NCBI GenBank assembly: GCA_949825045.1
Contig: OX463835.1
Location: 16,881,201-16,945,200, forward strand
DNA from: Argyresthia goedartella
Lineage: Eukaryota; Arthropoda; Insecta; Lepidoptera; Argyresthiidae
DNA: 64,000 bases
Direction: 5' to 3'
Both the position numbers and the translations under genes were made by a program. A model generated the notes under the pieces. The model did not search any database, was not told where the DNA came from, and saw only the letters and a list, made by a program, of their open reading frames with translations. Shown piece by piece: positions 31,101-37,562 of this stretch (its first letter is position 1; every line of letters starts with the position of its first letter).

Positions 31101-33250
31101 ACAATACTTTTGTTTCATTGTTATAATAATCGGCCAAAATGAATTCATTAAGCTTGATCGGAACAACTACTTCTTTTACATTAGTGTATTCAGTTTTCGA
31201 AACTCCTGCACTGATGTATTGTGCGTCATACAGCGAGTGTTTGAGACTTTCGAAAGTTGGTAAATATGTTACTAAATCATATCCGGTATCCTTAAGCTTT
31301 TTTTTTGTCGGAGGGGAAAAAAATGTAATTACCCATGCCCAGGAGTCAGACTTCCCTGCTATGTCCGGGTCCCCACATATTGAGCGGGCATCAGCTCGTG
31401 TGCTTTACGGACTAAGAACAATCCCTTGTGTTTACAGTTGTCTTACTAAGAATTAACTGTGAGCCATGGCCTCGGTATATGCTGAAGGCTTTCTACCTGC
31501 AATCTTATCGATTATATGTGTATATGATATATATATATTTTTATTTTTTTATTGTTCATGGAGAACCAACAGCATCTGCATATATGTATATGGTAACATA
31601 ATATAAAATTTAACAAAAAAACGGAAATGCCATTAAGAGGTTCCCACCTATAGTAACAAAAATTAAGTAACTATAACTAAAAACTAAACTAGTTACATAA
31701 TAACTGCAGCAAGCGCCACGCCTAAATATTATTTAAAAATATTGACAATTTATTGTAAATGAGCCCACTCCAGACCTATTATTGTAAACAAAAAGTCGAA
31801 ACGTAAATTTGTTTACTAAAGTAGCAAATAAAAAGCACTATTAAATGTTATGAACATATATAATTAATAATTAATTAAGAACTTACTATGTACTATCGAA
31901 CCATCTGAATCATGACCCACCATAAGCTTATTTTGCTAAACCCTTTAAATGCAAGTAGGTCGAAATTCGCTTGAAGGTTTATTTCCTTGGTAACGAACTT
32001 GTTATCATTTGATTAGACACTGACATTACGATAGATCTTACAAGTTTGAAAGTTTCAAACGAATTATCAGGCAAGTGGGTCATGATTCAGTTGGTTCGAT
32101 TGTACATGCCGATAGACCATACCGACTACTGCAGGATAGATAAACTTCCGACTCTGAGAAAACCCTATTATATGTATTATATATGGGAGGAGTTTGCCTG
32201 CTTACCCGATGTTAAGAGCGGATATCAGCTCATAGTCAGAGGTCCGGTATTCTTAAGCTTTATTAATTTGTAGTCATATAGCCGGATTCCTGTTTCGTCT
32301 GTTTAAGTTACGATATGTCCATCAGTTTGAGATTATTGTGAACATCCGGGTTACAAATATGAGGATTTTTAGTTAATATCTGTTCACGCTAAAATATACA
32401 AAGCCCACGATCAAATTAAGTAAAGTATGACACAGCGTAAACTGCAGCATTAAGCAAGAACTTACCTACTTAGGTTCCCGCTATCGCTCTTGTGTAGATA
32501 AAACTTGTAATCGCGACGGCATATAATAGAGTTATTTATTACCAATGAATACATAATTTTTATTCTAAGCAAGCAAATGGAGTGTTACTTACATATTTCA
32601 TCTGTTTATAAAATTGACAGATACTCGTACTATATAAAAGAAATATGAACTAATGAGGTGTTTTGCAAGTACTTTGGACTGGTGTTAAATAAACCGATAT
32701 AAAAAGGAATTTTGTTTCTCACTTACCCGTATCTAGTTGCGAAAATAAATTAGGTAGTGTCATAAGGAACCTATATAATATGTATTTTACCTACGATACT
32801 ACTGGACCAGTAGTGCAGAGGGAAAAAAAATACCCACGACACTACCAGAAGTGCCGCTTAGTAGTGTGGTAGGGGAGGAGTGAATTTTGCCAATGCCAAC
32901 AGTATCTGGCAGATCACGTACTTTTTTTTAACCAAACGTCAGATGAATGAAACTATTTCCATCCAACTATGCCAGCGCCACCAAGCGGTAGCAAAGGCGG
33001 ACATAGGTGCAATTGATAGCACAAGTCAGGCACGCTTTTACCGACGCGAGTGCATGACGCACGGTGCGTCGGTAAATCATCTCTCCACATTTCCGAGCGG
33101 TGGAATGAATGTGTTTTTTTTTTCAGTTCCGATTCAAGTGTGCCGACCACGATCCATCTGAACGACGTGTTAGCGGCGACTGGCGGCCGGCTGAAGTTTC
33201 TCAGAGCGCGCGGCCTTGGCACTGTCAAGACGGAGACTTACAACCTTTAA
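4314..33250 (+). CDS. YEATS2: YEATS2 homologue (ATAC complex histone acyl-lysine reader), 9 exons, 5' incomplete
   Basis: Nine exons (4314-4485, 6068-6196, 9854-9947, 17885-18050, 18144-18292, 21790-22850, 26829-27343, 30176-30325, 33127-33250) join in phase into about 852 codons ending in TAA. The YEATS domain runs from about residue 125 to 250 of this fragment, with [34 protein letters not shown] and [15 protein letters not shown]. The His/Ser/Tyr of HASY and the Trp of GWGEF match the acyl-lysine pocket known for human YEATS2. A conserved middle block ([17 protein letters not shown]) and a C-terminal two-exon histone-fold-like segment follow, as in YEATS2. Known of the family: it binds acetylated or crotonylated H3K27 and acts in the ATAC complex in the nucleus. 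The N-terminal coiled region and start codon are not in the window. Other YEATS proteins (GAS41, AF9) lack the long C-terminal extension. Confidence 0.92.
4630..5990. other. YEATS2 intron a-b, no gene seen
   Basis: AT-rich, with a GC-richer patch at 4630-4780 that looks like old repeat. A 12-nt block between CTTATTTCAG and GTAAGT at 5851-5862 could pass for a micro-exon, but nothing else supports it. Confidence 0.4.
6068..6196 (+). CDS. YEATS2: YEATS2 exon b (linker)
   Basis: Open frame ending at AAGAAG|GTAAAT in phase 0. It encodes a polar linker rich in Lys, Thr, Glu and Pro ([20 protein letters not shown]). The acceptor is ambiguous: the best-looking one (CTCCAG, 6036) gives the wrong phase for joining to exon a, while CAACAG (exon from 6068) and GTCCAG (exon from 6080) give phase 0. 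A SINE starts about 20 bp after the donor. Confidence 0.7.
6216..6432 (+). repeat. SINE family 1, copy 2
   Basis: Head CTCTGTGGCGCAGCGGTTG and B box GGGTTCGATGCCC, followed by the family body (TTTCTGGTTCCCACGACAC, GAAGCAATGTACGTGCC). Inserted about 20 bp downstream of the donor of YEATS2 exon b. Confidence 0.75.
6440..8555. other. YEATS2 intron b-c, no gene seen
   Basis: AT-rich. The part at 6885-6970 (GTTAGCTTAGGTGAAG, TCTTCGTGTTAGGTTGACATG) is related to the arm of the MITE at 55.19 kb. The open frame at 7297-7623 shows no domain. CACGTGTCA is tandemly repeated near 7645-7672. Confidence 0.4.
8560..8811 (-). repeat. SINE family 2, copy 1 (tRNA-derived head)
   Basis: Minus-strand SINE. The tRNA-like head at 8735-8811 has the B box GGGTTCGAGTCCCGG (as reverse complement) and an A-box-like GGCCGAGTCGG. 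The body includes AACAACCATGACTAGGGT, and it ends in an ATT/TAT run at 8560. Copies also at 20568 and 63358. Confidence 0.8.
8825..8990. repeat. Dispersed repeat with CACGCTGGCTCAGTGC motif
   Basis: GAGGGGCACAGGCGTTTACC ... CCACGCTGGCTCAGTGC resembles 53060-53155 (GGGGCACGGGCCTTTACTC ... CCCACGCTGGCTCAGTGC). Two diverged copies of one repeat family. Confidence 0.6.
9191..9272 (-). repeat. SINE family 3 head, copy 1
   Basis: The reverse complement has GCTTCTCACACAGGAGATGC followed by the B box GGTTCGAACCCTGACC. The same text is at 58881-58975. It is tRNA-derived; it cannot be a functional tRNA because the acceptor stem is not paired. Confidence 0.6.
9854..9947 (+). CDS. YEATS2: YEATS2 exon c (start of YEATS domain)
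   Basis: Exon between TCACCCAG and ATCG|GTGAGT. It encodes [18 protein letters not shown] and then RYRIIIG. The RIIIG end continues into NTSKY of the next exon across a phase-1 intron of 7.9 kb, giving the first beta strand of the YEATS fold. Confidence 0.85.
10030..12890. other. YEATS2 intron c-d, left part: repeats only
   Basis: Contains a small fold-back (10407-10434, AAACTCGCCTTCGGCTCGTTT), the common GTACGGAACCCTTCGTGC/GCGAGTCCGACTC type repeat (10583-10625, antisense), an SINE-like block at 11330-11460, and the palindrome AGTGTGAAAGTAG-CCG-CTACTTTCACACT (12062-12090). No gene can be supported. Confidence 0.45.
13009..13150 (+). repeat. SINE family 1 3' part with a fold-back at its start
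   Basis: Only the body of SINE family 1 is present (TTTCTGGTTCCCACGACG, AGAAGCAATGTATGTGCC). Its first bases form a perfect 17-bp-arm hairpin: CTGCGACGTCAAGTACA, 6-nt loop, then its complement (13009-13048). Confidence 0.65.
13250..13552 (+). pseudogene. Tc1-like transposase, N-terminal half (interrupted by a LINE)
   Basis: Frame with stops that reads [20 protein letters not shown], then [11 protein letters not shown] and LDPFKGSND. It lines up with the intact relative at 23334 ([17 protein letters not shown] ... [12 protein letters not shown]). It breaks off at VSAK, and the matching continuation ([13 protein letters not shown]) is found 3.6 kb away at 17167. These are the two halves of one element. 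Confidence 0.8.
13473..13985 (+). pseudogene. LINE copy 2, upstream ORF fragment
   Basis: The part belonging to the LINE starts around 13553. It reads [39 protein letters not shown] and [19 protein letters not shown]. The arrangement (hydrophobic strand, N-x-x-LN-x-x-LY, then YFD) recalls the esterase-like domain in some LINE ORF1 proteins; that match is only suggestive. Confidence 0.5.
14070..14750 (+). pseudogene. LINE copy 2 endonuclease (APE type), broken
   Basis: Starts [20 protein letters not shown] and continues [12 protein letters not shown]: the HQN and E-H-W motifs of APE-type LINE endonucleases. Later pieces are CVYRPPRD and [19 protein letters not shown]. Several frameshifts (14262, 14460, 14640) interrupt it. 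Confidence 0.75.
14890..16902 (+). pseudogene. LINE copy 2 reverse transcriptase, broken
   Basis: RT motifs across several frames: [47 protein letters not shown] (about 15790-15835), [32 protein letters not shown] and FLGITIDSK, then a C-terminal region ending near 16902 ([13 protein letters not shown]). A microsatellite-like insertion (TATATATATTCCC) at about 15710-15745 splits it before motif A. Confidence 0.8.
17165..17440 (+). pseudogene. Tc1-like transposase, central part (right half of interrupted copy)
   Basis: Reads [20 protein letters not shown], then [14 protein letters not shown] and LPDETKINM (the first catalytic Asp of the DDE triad), then a frameshift and [16 protein letters not shown]. 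It continues the fragment at 13250-13552 across the LINE. The C-terminal part with the other catalytic residues is missing. Confidence 0.8.
17450..17884. other. No gene seen before YEATS2 exon d
   Basis: Intron sequence. 17640-17780 is GC-richer (TGCCGCCGGATGCCGAGCG) and looks like the end of an older repeat. No motif assigned. Confidence 0.4.
17885..18050 (+). CDS. YEATS2: YEATS2 exon d (YEATS domain core)
   Basis: Exon between TATGTTCAG and GTCGA|GTGAGT. It reads [20 protein letters not shown], then LLYVRG, and ends [12 protein letters not shown]. The exon is strikingly GC-rich against its AT-rich flanks. The stretch after YVRG is Ala/Cys/Val-rich and lacks the usual Lys/Phe pattern, but the pocket residues in HASY are kept. 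Confidence 0.92.
18144..18292 (+). CDS. YEATS2: YEATS2 exon e (YEATS domain core)
   Basis: Only 93 bp after exon d. It encodes [18 protein letters not shown] and ends YTGLQTLG across a phase-1 intron. The Trp in GWGEF is the second wall of the aromatic acyl-lysine cage in YEATS2. The donor is CTCTAG|GTTAGT, a weak donor that is copied many times in the intron immediately downstream. Confidence 0.94.
18293..18819 (+). repeat. 19-bp minisatellite seeded on the exon e splice donor (first block)
   Basis: About 27.7 units of GTTAGTCAATAGTCGCTAG starting at intron position +1. Each unit ends CTAG and the next begins GTTAGT, recreating the exon e junction CTAG|GTTAGT; the decamer is exact at about a dozen unit boundaries. 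Two unit types (gttagtcaaca / gctagacaata) alternate in the second half, giving a 38-bp higher-order repeat. Confidence 0.95.
20444..20564. repeat. Perfect 121-bp palindrome
   Basis: Two 60-bp arms (beginning CAAACGGAAGTGATATTTCT) are perfectly complementary around a single central A at 20504. No mismatch was seen. It is immediately followed by the AAT run that ends SINE family 2 copy 2. Confidence 0.95.
20568..20853 (-). repeat. SINE family 2, copy 2
   Basis: Same order as the 8560 copy: (AAT)n end, ACCTTGGACACTATTTA (partly duplicated here), AACAACCATGACTAGGGT, and a tRNA-like head with GGGACTCGAACCCGTGAC on the plus strand. Confidence 0.8.
21313..21622 (+). repeat. 19-bp minisatellite, second block
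   Basis: About 16 further units of the same 19-bp repeat (GTTAGTCATTAGTCGCTAG and GCTAGACAGTAGTCGCTAG types). It is the right part of the array at 18293-18819, separated by the LINE insertion. Later units are more diverged. Confidence 0.92.
21790..22850 (+). CDS. YEATS2: YEATS2 exon f (end of YEATS domain plus central region)
   Basis: The largest exon. It starts after ATTTCAG with [16 protein letters not shown], finishing the YEATS fold, then about 330 residues of acidic and basic low-complexity sequence. Conserved islands are [17 protein letters not shown] and, at the end, [20 protein letters not shown]. The frame runs to a stop at 22860, but phase and homology favour splicing at 22850 through a GC donor (TTGAG|GCAAGT) to the exon at 26829. 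A read-through form ending NIEASI-stop is the alternative. Confidence 0.9.
22915..22964. repeat. TA microsatellite, left of the Tc1 element
   Basis: (TA)n run that continues after the element at 24713-24754, showing that the Tc1 element inserted at a TA inside a TA microsatellite. Confidence 0.85.
22965..24712 (+). mobile_element. Tc1-like DNA transposon with IR/DR ends, nearly intact
   Basis: Terminal inverted repeats CAGTGGTGGTCATATAATTA at both ends. A second copy of the core (TAATTAAGAACG) lies inside each end (23195-23211 and 24469-24480), so each end has two direct repeats, as in Sleeping Beauty-type IR/DR elements. It encodes one transposase with a single premature stop. It lies in the YEATS2 intron between exons f and g. 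Confidence 0.92.
23334..24293 (+). pseudogene. Tc1-like DD34E transposase, one in-frame stop
   Basis: Would be 319 codons, close to the usual Tc1 length of about 340. An N-terminal paired-like helix-turn-helix ([19 protein letters not shown]) is followed by the catalytic triad: Asp in LFSDETKIN, Asp in [11 protein letters not shown] and Glu in [11 protein letters not shown], with 34 residues between the last two. A GG-rich motif ([12 protein letters not shown]) is present. The only break seen is a TAA at 23838-23840 after SDGKR; the frame continues unchanged beyond it. The element copied and pasted by this protein moves by cut-and-paste at TA sites. Confidence 0.92.
24760..25145 (+). mobile_element. 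LINE 3' end fragment (unrelated to copies 1-3)
   Basis: Reads [20 protein letters not shown] then [20 protein letters not shown] and a stop, like a LINE ORF2 C terminus. It is followed by a 3' UTR (GTCGACTTGGCTTTGCTGTA) and an AAATAAATAAATA tail running into a TA microsatellite. Confidence 0.55.
25250..25480 (-). repeat. SINE-like repeat with tRNA-type B box
   Basis: On the minus strand GGTTCGAATACCGG with an upstream TCTCCCAAGCGAGAGGTCCC, typical of a tRNA-derived SINE head. The boundaries are approximate. Confidence 0.5.
25644..26778. mobile_element. hAT-like transposon remnant with 8-bp target duplication
   Basis: The direct repeat CTGGGGAC at 25636-25643 and 26779-26786 flanks ends TAGAGGTGG and CCGCCTCTA (inverted, one mismatch). 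Inside, about 26490-26575 reads [18 protein letters not shown], like the BED zinc finger of hAT transposases, but no DDE core remains. A 216-bp MITE is nested at 25930-26145. The right end is 50 bp from YEATS2 exon g. Confidence 0.8.
25930..26145. repeat. 216-bp MITE, copy 1
   Basis: Ends GTACTATCGAACCATCTGAA and, inverted, GTACAATCGAACCAAATGAA. A second copy at 31890-32105 is almost identical. The GTAC at both ends may be part of the target duplication. Confidence 0.85.
26829..27343 (+). CDS. YEATS2: YEATS2 exon g (C-terminal region)
   Basis: Exon between TTCTCCCACAG and TATAG|GTGAGG. It starts [18 protein letters not shown] and contains [12 protein letters not shown], resembling the helical W-x-R-A and HGY segments near the YEATS2 C terminus. 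A long acidic stretch follows ([19 protein letters not shown]), then [11 protein letters not shown]. It joins in phase 0 to exon f and ends in phase 2. A CAGACA-rich run (about 26963-26987) encodes HTDTQTD. Confidence 0.85.
27602..29375 (+). repeat. 23-bp satellite array, about 77 copies
   Basis: Head-to-tail 23-bp unit containing CTAGCTGTGCAGGCTCC, over 1.77 kb, in the intron between YEATS2 exons g and h. The units are identical except for a C-to-T change in three of them (28078, 28331, 28676; spacings 11 and 15 units). Confidence 0.97.
29385..30115 (-). mobile_element. LINE fragment with RNase H end, minus strand
   Basis: The reverse complement from about 30105 reads [20 protein letters not shown] then [13 protein letters not shown], the conserved HEGI-x-GNE-KADELA end of the RNase H domain of I/R1-type LINEs. 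Diverged ORF2 C-terminal sequence ([20 protein letters not shown]) follows, then a 3' end with CATCATCATCAAGGG. 5'-truncated. Confidence 0.75.
30176..30325 (+). CDS. YEATS2: YEATS2 exon h (histone-fold-like helix)
   Basis: Exon between GGCCCACAG and GGGACAG|GTAACT, in phase with exons g and i. It encodes [20 protein letters not shown], an amphipathic Ala/Leu helix like the first long helix of a histone fold, then a Pro/Cys repeat (four CPP units from a 9-bp tandem repeat). Very GC-rich. A minus-strand LINE fragment ends only about 60 bp upstream of the acceptor. Confidence 0.8.
30468..32883. mobile_element. 2.4-kb element with about 200-bp inverted ends and 8-bp target duplication
   Basis: ATTTTGCC occurs at 30460-30467 and 32884-32891. 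The ends are inverted copies over about 200 bp: ACTACTGGTAGTGTCG, CTACTGGTCCAGTAGTATCG and TATATCGGTTTATTTAACA occur left and, inverted, right. The 8-bp duplication points to hAT-like or P-like transposition. No transposase is visible; a nested MITE (31890-32105) and LINE-like debris (31255-31480) fill the inside. Confidence 0.8.
31890..32105. repeat. 216-bp MITE, copy 2
   Basis: Near-identical to the copy at 25930-26145, same orientation, again nested inside an element with 8-bp target duplications. Confidence 0.85.
33127..33250 (+). CDS. YEATS2: YEATS2 exon i (last exon, stop codon)
   Basis: Last exon after a strong pyrimidine tract (TTTTTTTTTTCAG). It reads [18 protein letters not shown], then [16 protein letters not shown] and TAA. 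The pattern T-hydrophobic-x-D-V followed by a short helix and FL-x-x-x-G-L-G matches the second half of the YEATS2 C-terminal histone fold. No AATAAA was seen within the next 100 bp. Confidence 0.85.
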
Positions 33251-33469
33251 TATACGCTTTTCTGTACAGTGGCTGTTTTATTAAGTTAGTGGCTGGTGCC
33301 CGCAACTTTGACTACGTGAACTAAGCGATTATCATAGCCCTTGAAAAAAACACCCTCATCTCGCTTTTAAACTATTTCTAAATTTAATTCTAATCCTTTC
33401 AGCAGTTTTAGCGTGATTGAGGCACAAACATCTATCCAAACATGGTAACTTACACATTCATTTACAATT

Positions 33470-33930
33470 GACTGAGCGAGCGGAAGCGAGCGTCTCTGGT
33501 TCAGCTTGGGCAAAAATGCTTTCAAAGGTCTGGACTGGATGTCTGTCCGTCTGACCGGCTGTTCTCCGCTAAAGGTAGCATTTCTCTACGATTCTCGTGA
33601 AAATTTGTCAGGAGGTTCGATAATGATATGATTTTTTTGTCGATTAAGTTTTTGGAATTTTTTCAAAAATGGCGGCGATATGGGGTTGAAAACGTAAAAA
33701 AACGGCATATCCTAAAACTCTTGACAGATTTTAACATATCTATTTGTGGAGACCGTGAGAGTGACAGGTTTTTTTAATTTTGGTGAATATTCAATAGGTT
33801 GGATTTCACATCGCAAAATGTAGTTTACAAAGTTATTGGTCCGGCTACTTTCTTACTCTAAGTACGCAACCAGGTGCATTCATAAGTTTGTATGTGGTAT
33901 TCAAAAACACGCAGTCGGTTTATTTGGTTT
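33470..33930. repeat. Dispersed repeat family R4, copy 1
   Basis: Matches 43985-44405 along its length: TTGACTGAGCGAGCG..., GATTCTCGTGA, AGGTTCGATAAT, TTTTTGTCGATT, GTAGTTTACAAAGTTATTGG and GGTGCATTCATAAGTTTGTA. A short antisense piece is at 59655-59690. No coding capacity. Confidence 0.75.
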
Positions 33931-34009
33931 TATAATAATTCTACGTGTTCATCCGACTAACTTCAAGGGGTCGGGGTGCGAGGGCGTAGAAAATATTAAA
34001 AAAACACAA

Positions 34010-35140
34010 ATTTCCCGTGTCGATCGCGAGGTATGCAGCTCACAGAGCCACTATTATGAGTGGGATGTAATCATATCAATCTTATGTCGGCAACCCCGGC
34101 CCCGGTCGCGCCCATGCTTTGCTGCCTCCCCTTCTGACCCACCGTACCACCGCCCATACCCCCAGGGGTACGGTGGGTAATTATTTTTCTCTACGATACC
34201 ACCATAGTGCTGAGGCACAGGTTGCGATTACAATTTATGTATCTATTTAATTATCAATTACTTTATCATAATGAGTGATCTGAAGAGGGTATTCACTCTA
34301 ATCTCAATAAAGTGCATTAAAATAGTTAACACCAGAGAACCTCCATTCTAAAACCGTGTGTTACCTACTTAGAACACTTTTTCCTGTCAGAAGGGTTAAT
34401 TTCTTATAACATGGGCGGGCGCCGCGTCTTACGTCTTTTCTGTGTAGCCTGGGCCCTAGAGTTATATTATAAACGGCGCCTTTGATCTTATTGGGTTAGA
34501 TAGAACAGTAAAATAAAGATTTAAAATGACACCATCTTTATTCACACTAACCAACAAAATTATGTAATGTAATTTTGTTGGTTAGAGTGAATAACACAGA
34601 AAAGACGTAAGACGCGGCGTCCGGCGAAGGTACGTTAAAGTGAATGTCATACACAATGTATGGCACCGTCGCAACGCAAACCATAAAGACAGAAGTCGGG
34701 GCACAGTCACGACGCAGCCGCTTCTGACCCACCGTACCACCGCCCATACCCCCCAGTGGTACGGTGGGTAATTATTTCAAAAACAATACCACCAATTAAT
34801 AGTGATGTTTATATTTGTAGCTATGGAGTATAGATAATACATTTACAATTCAAAATAATAAAACACGAACTCTAGGATTCTAAGAACAAATCGTGACACA
34901 TTATTACACATTAACGTAGTAAGGTCAATCTCCACCGACCGGAGAGCACGGCATCGGATGGAAACGGATTCGGCGGTAACCGACCGCATTGTACGCATCC
35001 GTACGCATGCGGCCGGGTGCCGTTGCGGCGGGCGCATCGTTCCGCGGACGCATCCGAGCGCATGCCGCCACATCCGCTCGGCTCCGACAAGATGCGTTCG
35101 GCTGCCGCTGATTCGATTTCATAACAATGGTCCAAATGGA
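34010..35140. mobile_element. GC-rich fold-back element cluster, copy 1
   Basis: Three blocks: A (34010-34410) with the hairpin CCCACCGTACCACCGCCC ... GGTACGGTGGG; B (34415-34560); and C (34590-35045), with the same hairpin at 34727-34770. At the B/C junction TTATTCACACTAACCAACAA folds perfectly back (34540-34592). A and C occur inverted, and B direct, at 42370-43350. Confidence 0.8.
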
Positions 35141-35397
35141 ATTAGTTAACAATGAAATTTCAGTAGCTCATGCGTTAGACAAATTCAGGACATAAGCATT
35201 TTTGGTGTCATCATATAGGGAGACTTTAACACCTGTGATATGCTATGTTGCTTGATGCCCGTGGAGGAAAGTTTCCTACAGGTCTATCTCCATCGAGCGG
35301 ACGGCACAGCATCTGACGGAAACGGATTTTACAATCTTGAAACGAAAATAAACACTACATACAAGATTTTCCATTTGGACCATTGTTATGAAATCGT
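34920..35397. repeat. Direct and inverted repeats next to copy 1
   Basis: GATGGAAACGGATT with its upstream phrase at 34920-34969 is repeated directly, diverged, at 35280-35330. GATTTCATAACAATGGTCCA (35115) is repeated inverted at 35370-35396. It is a related fold-back element with loss of one end. Confidence 0.6.
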
Positions 35398-35479
35398 CAT
35401 TTACGATTTGGTAGGCATTTATTTAGCATTTTTCATTACGTTCAGTAAACGTATCAAGGTGACGGTGTTCTTTTTCAGC

Positions 35480-35880
35480 AATTTGTTAATTTTGGAGTGA
35501 AATGCTTCTAATACATTTGTGGTTCGATGACGTTCACCGAATACACTGAATACTCTGGTGAATGTGTTTTAAACCAAAACCTTTCAATGTATTTTATAAA
35601 TTTTGATATGCGAGGTAAGTCCTCACATTGCGATTTTATGTAATCAAAGCCCTGTGATATGAAACCTACGGGAACAACGGAAGAGCAGCCGTTATGCCTA
35701 ATATTCGCCGCTCAGGTTTAGTTTTTGTATTCTGAAATTTTGCCGATTTCGCTTTTTTCCAAATGCTTCGTGACCAATGGTAATAACACCCCTTCAATGT
35801 AATATTTGGGAAGACTTTTAGAATCGCATTCATAGCCGCCCTTTCGTACACCGAGAAAAAAGACACCACCAGAAATTAAT
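35480..35880 (-). pseudogene. MULE-type transposase, C-terminal part (split copy)
   Basis: Reads ERAAMNAILKVFPNITLKGC then YYHWSRSIWKKAK and GFISQGFDYIKSQ. The x-x-A-A-x-N-A-x-x-x-x-FP and C-x-x-H motifs are the second half of the MULE transposase domain. It continues the fragment at 39029-39325; about 3.1 kb of other elements lies between. The frame shifts near 35660. Confidence 0.75.
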
Positions 35881-36884
35881 AAACTGTTTTGTATTTGACG
35901 CAAATACTAAGTTTTAATATGACTTACAAAAGTTTTGCTGTTTTTACAAATATTAATGATTTTCAGCAAAACCTTTTTGTAATTCCTAAAAGTCGGTTTT
36001 AGTCAATGTCAGATATTACAAAATTTCGTGGTTATCGCAAATTATAGTAAATATTGATAAAGTTTTGTAATTACTGCAAATCCATTTAGTATCTTTTAAA
36101 AAGCTCATTCATAGTTTCAAGAAATTATTTTAGTACAAGGCAAAATTACAAACGTTTGTAACAATTAATAATTACATCTTAATATTTACATATGAATTAC
36201 TTAAAATTACTGACGTATTTCTTATAATGATAAAACTATAATGTTTTGTTATTCCAAGTAAGCACATCTTTGTATTTACATATGATTTACTTGAAACTAC
36301 TAACGTATTTCTTAGAATAATAAAAACTGATCTGTTTTGTAATTCCAAGTAACCATTTTGTAATCCAAGCTCGCGACACACAGGCACCAATTGTCTGCCA
36401 TTTCAAGTTTGCAAGCGCTCCGGGTGACACGTTGCGGTCAAAAATTACGTAATAAAAAGAAAGAAAATTTGATTGTTTAGTACCTACAACTAATGCCCAA
36501 TTTATTCGTAACTATGTATGTGCTAAAACAATCAAGTTGTCGGTTGTGTGTTCTTATCATATAGTTTCAGTGTTTAAAATAAGTGTAAAAAGCAAAATAG
36601 ATTTTAAGTGATGGCTAAGTGTTGACTAGATCATATTTAGGAATTGTGACAATTTGTATTTTTTAGTGTTTTTGTTTTGTGTAATTTGTGTCGTCTAAAT
36701 AAAAAGGGACCCTGGCAAGAGACGCTCAAATTTACGCAGGATGTAACAAAAAGATCCACTAATATTTTATTAGGTGAATCTAGGTACCTATTAATATGAC
36801 CAACTCTTATCAAATCGCGAATAAAGTCATATCCGAGTATATATTTAAGTTATTGAACTCAGCTGATTATTATCGCTATAATAT

Positions 36885-37200
36885 TCACTAAAATACTAAT
36901 TTTTAGTGAATTTTGGTGCTGTAGTTTTAGTAATGTATCTAGTTTAGTACCTTATTATAAGTAAAGACCTGTACTAGATGTGCTAACAGAGGTGTCGAGA
37001 TATATATTTACTTTATATTTAATTTCAAAGGTGAATTTATACGTCATTTTGCACAAAAATTACATACAATGACGGATAGAATCACCCCTAAAGACTCTCG
37101 CGATGTCTCTGTTATAACAACCTGTATAGGTCTTTACTTATAACTAGGTACTAAACTAGATACATTACTAAAACTACAGCACTAAAATTCACTAAAAAAT
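36885..37200. repeat. Inverted repeat with about 90-bp arms
   Basis: TTTTAGTGAATTTTGGTGCT ... ACTTATAAGTAAAGACCTGTA-type text on the left reappears inverted at 37118-37200 (AGGTCTTTACTTATAACTAG ... AAAATTCACTAAAAA), with a few mismatches and an about 140-bp spacer. Confidence 0.8.
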
Positions 37201-37212
37201 AATATTTGCATG

Positions 37213-37562
37213 TGACGTCATCATTTCCGATTTTACTAATAAATTCTTGAAATTACAAAACATTTAGTATTGTCTATGACGTCATCATTTCCGATATTAC
37301 TAATAATTTCATGAAATTAAAAAACAGTTAGTATTGTCTATGACGTCATCATTTCCGATATTACTCTTATACTCCTGAAATTACAAAACAGTTGGTATTG
37401 TCTATGACGTCATCATTTCTGATATTACTAGTAAATTCTTAAAATTACAAAACACTTAGTATTTGTCTATGACGTCATCATTTCCGATATAACAATTGAA
37501 CTCTTAAACTTACAAAACAGTTAGTATTTGTTTATGACGTCATCATGAAATAGTAAATACAC
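37213..37562. repeat. Tandem array of 64-65-bp units, each with TGACGTCATCA
   Basis: TGACGTCA occurs at 37213, 37277, 37341, 37405, 37470 and 37535, in units that also share ATTTCCGATATTACT and AAATTACAAAACA. TGACGTCA is the palindromic cAMP-response-element core. The last unit is cut by the mariner insertion. Confidence 0.92.

Noticed and set aside
32880..33324. Other frames over the last YEATS2 exon
   Set aside because: Only the frame that continues exon h in phase and ends TETYNL matches the family.
34843..35152. Several overlapping frames in the GC-rich fold-back element
   Set aside because: Frames on both strands in a repeat with hairpins; no domain and no constraint.
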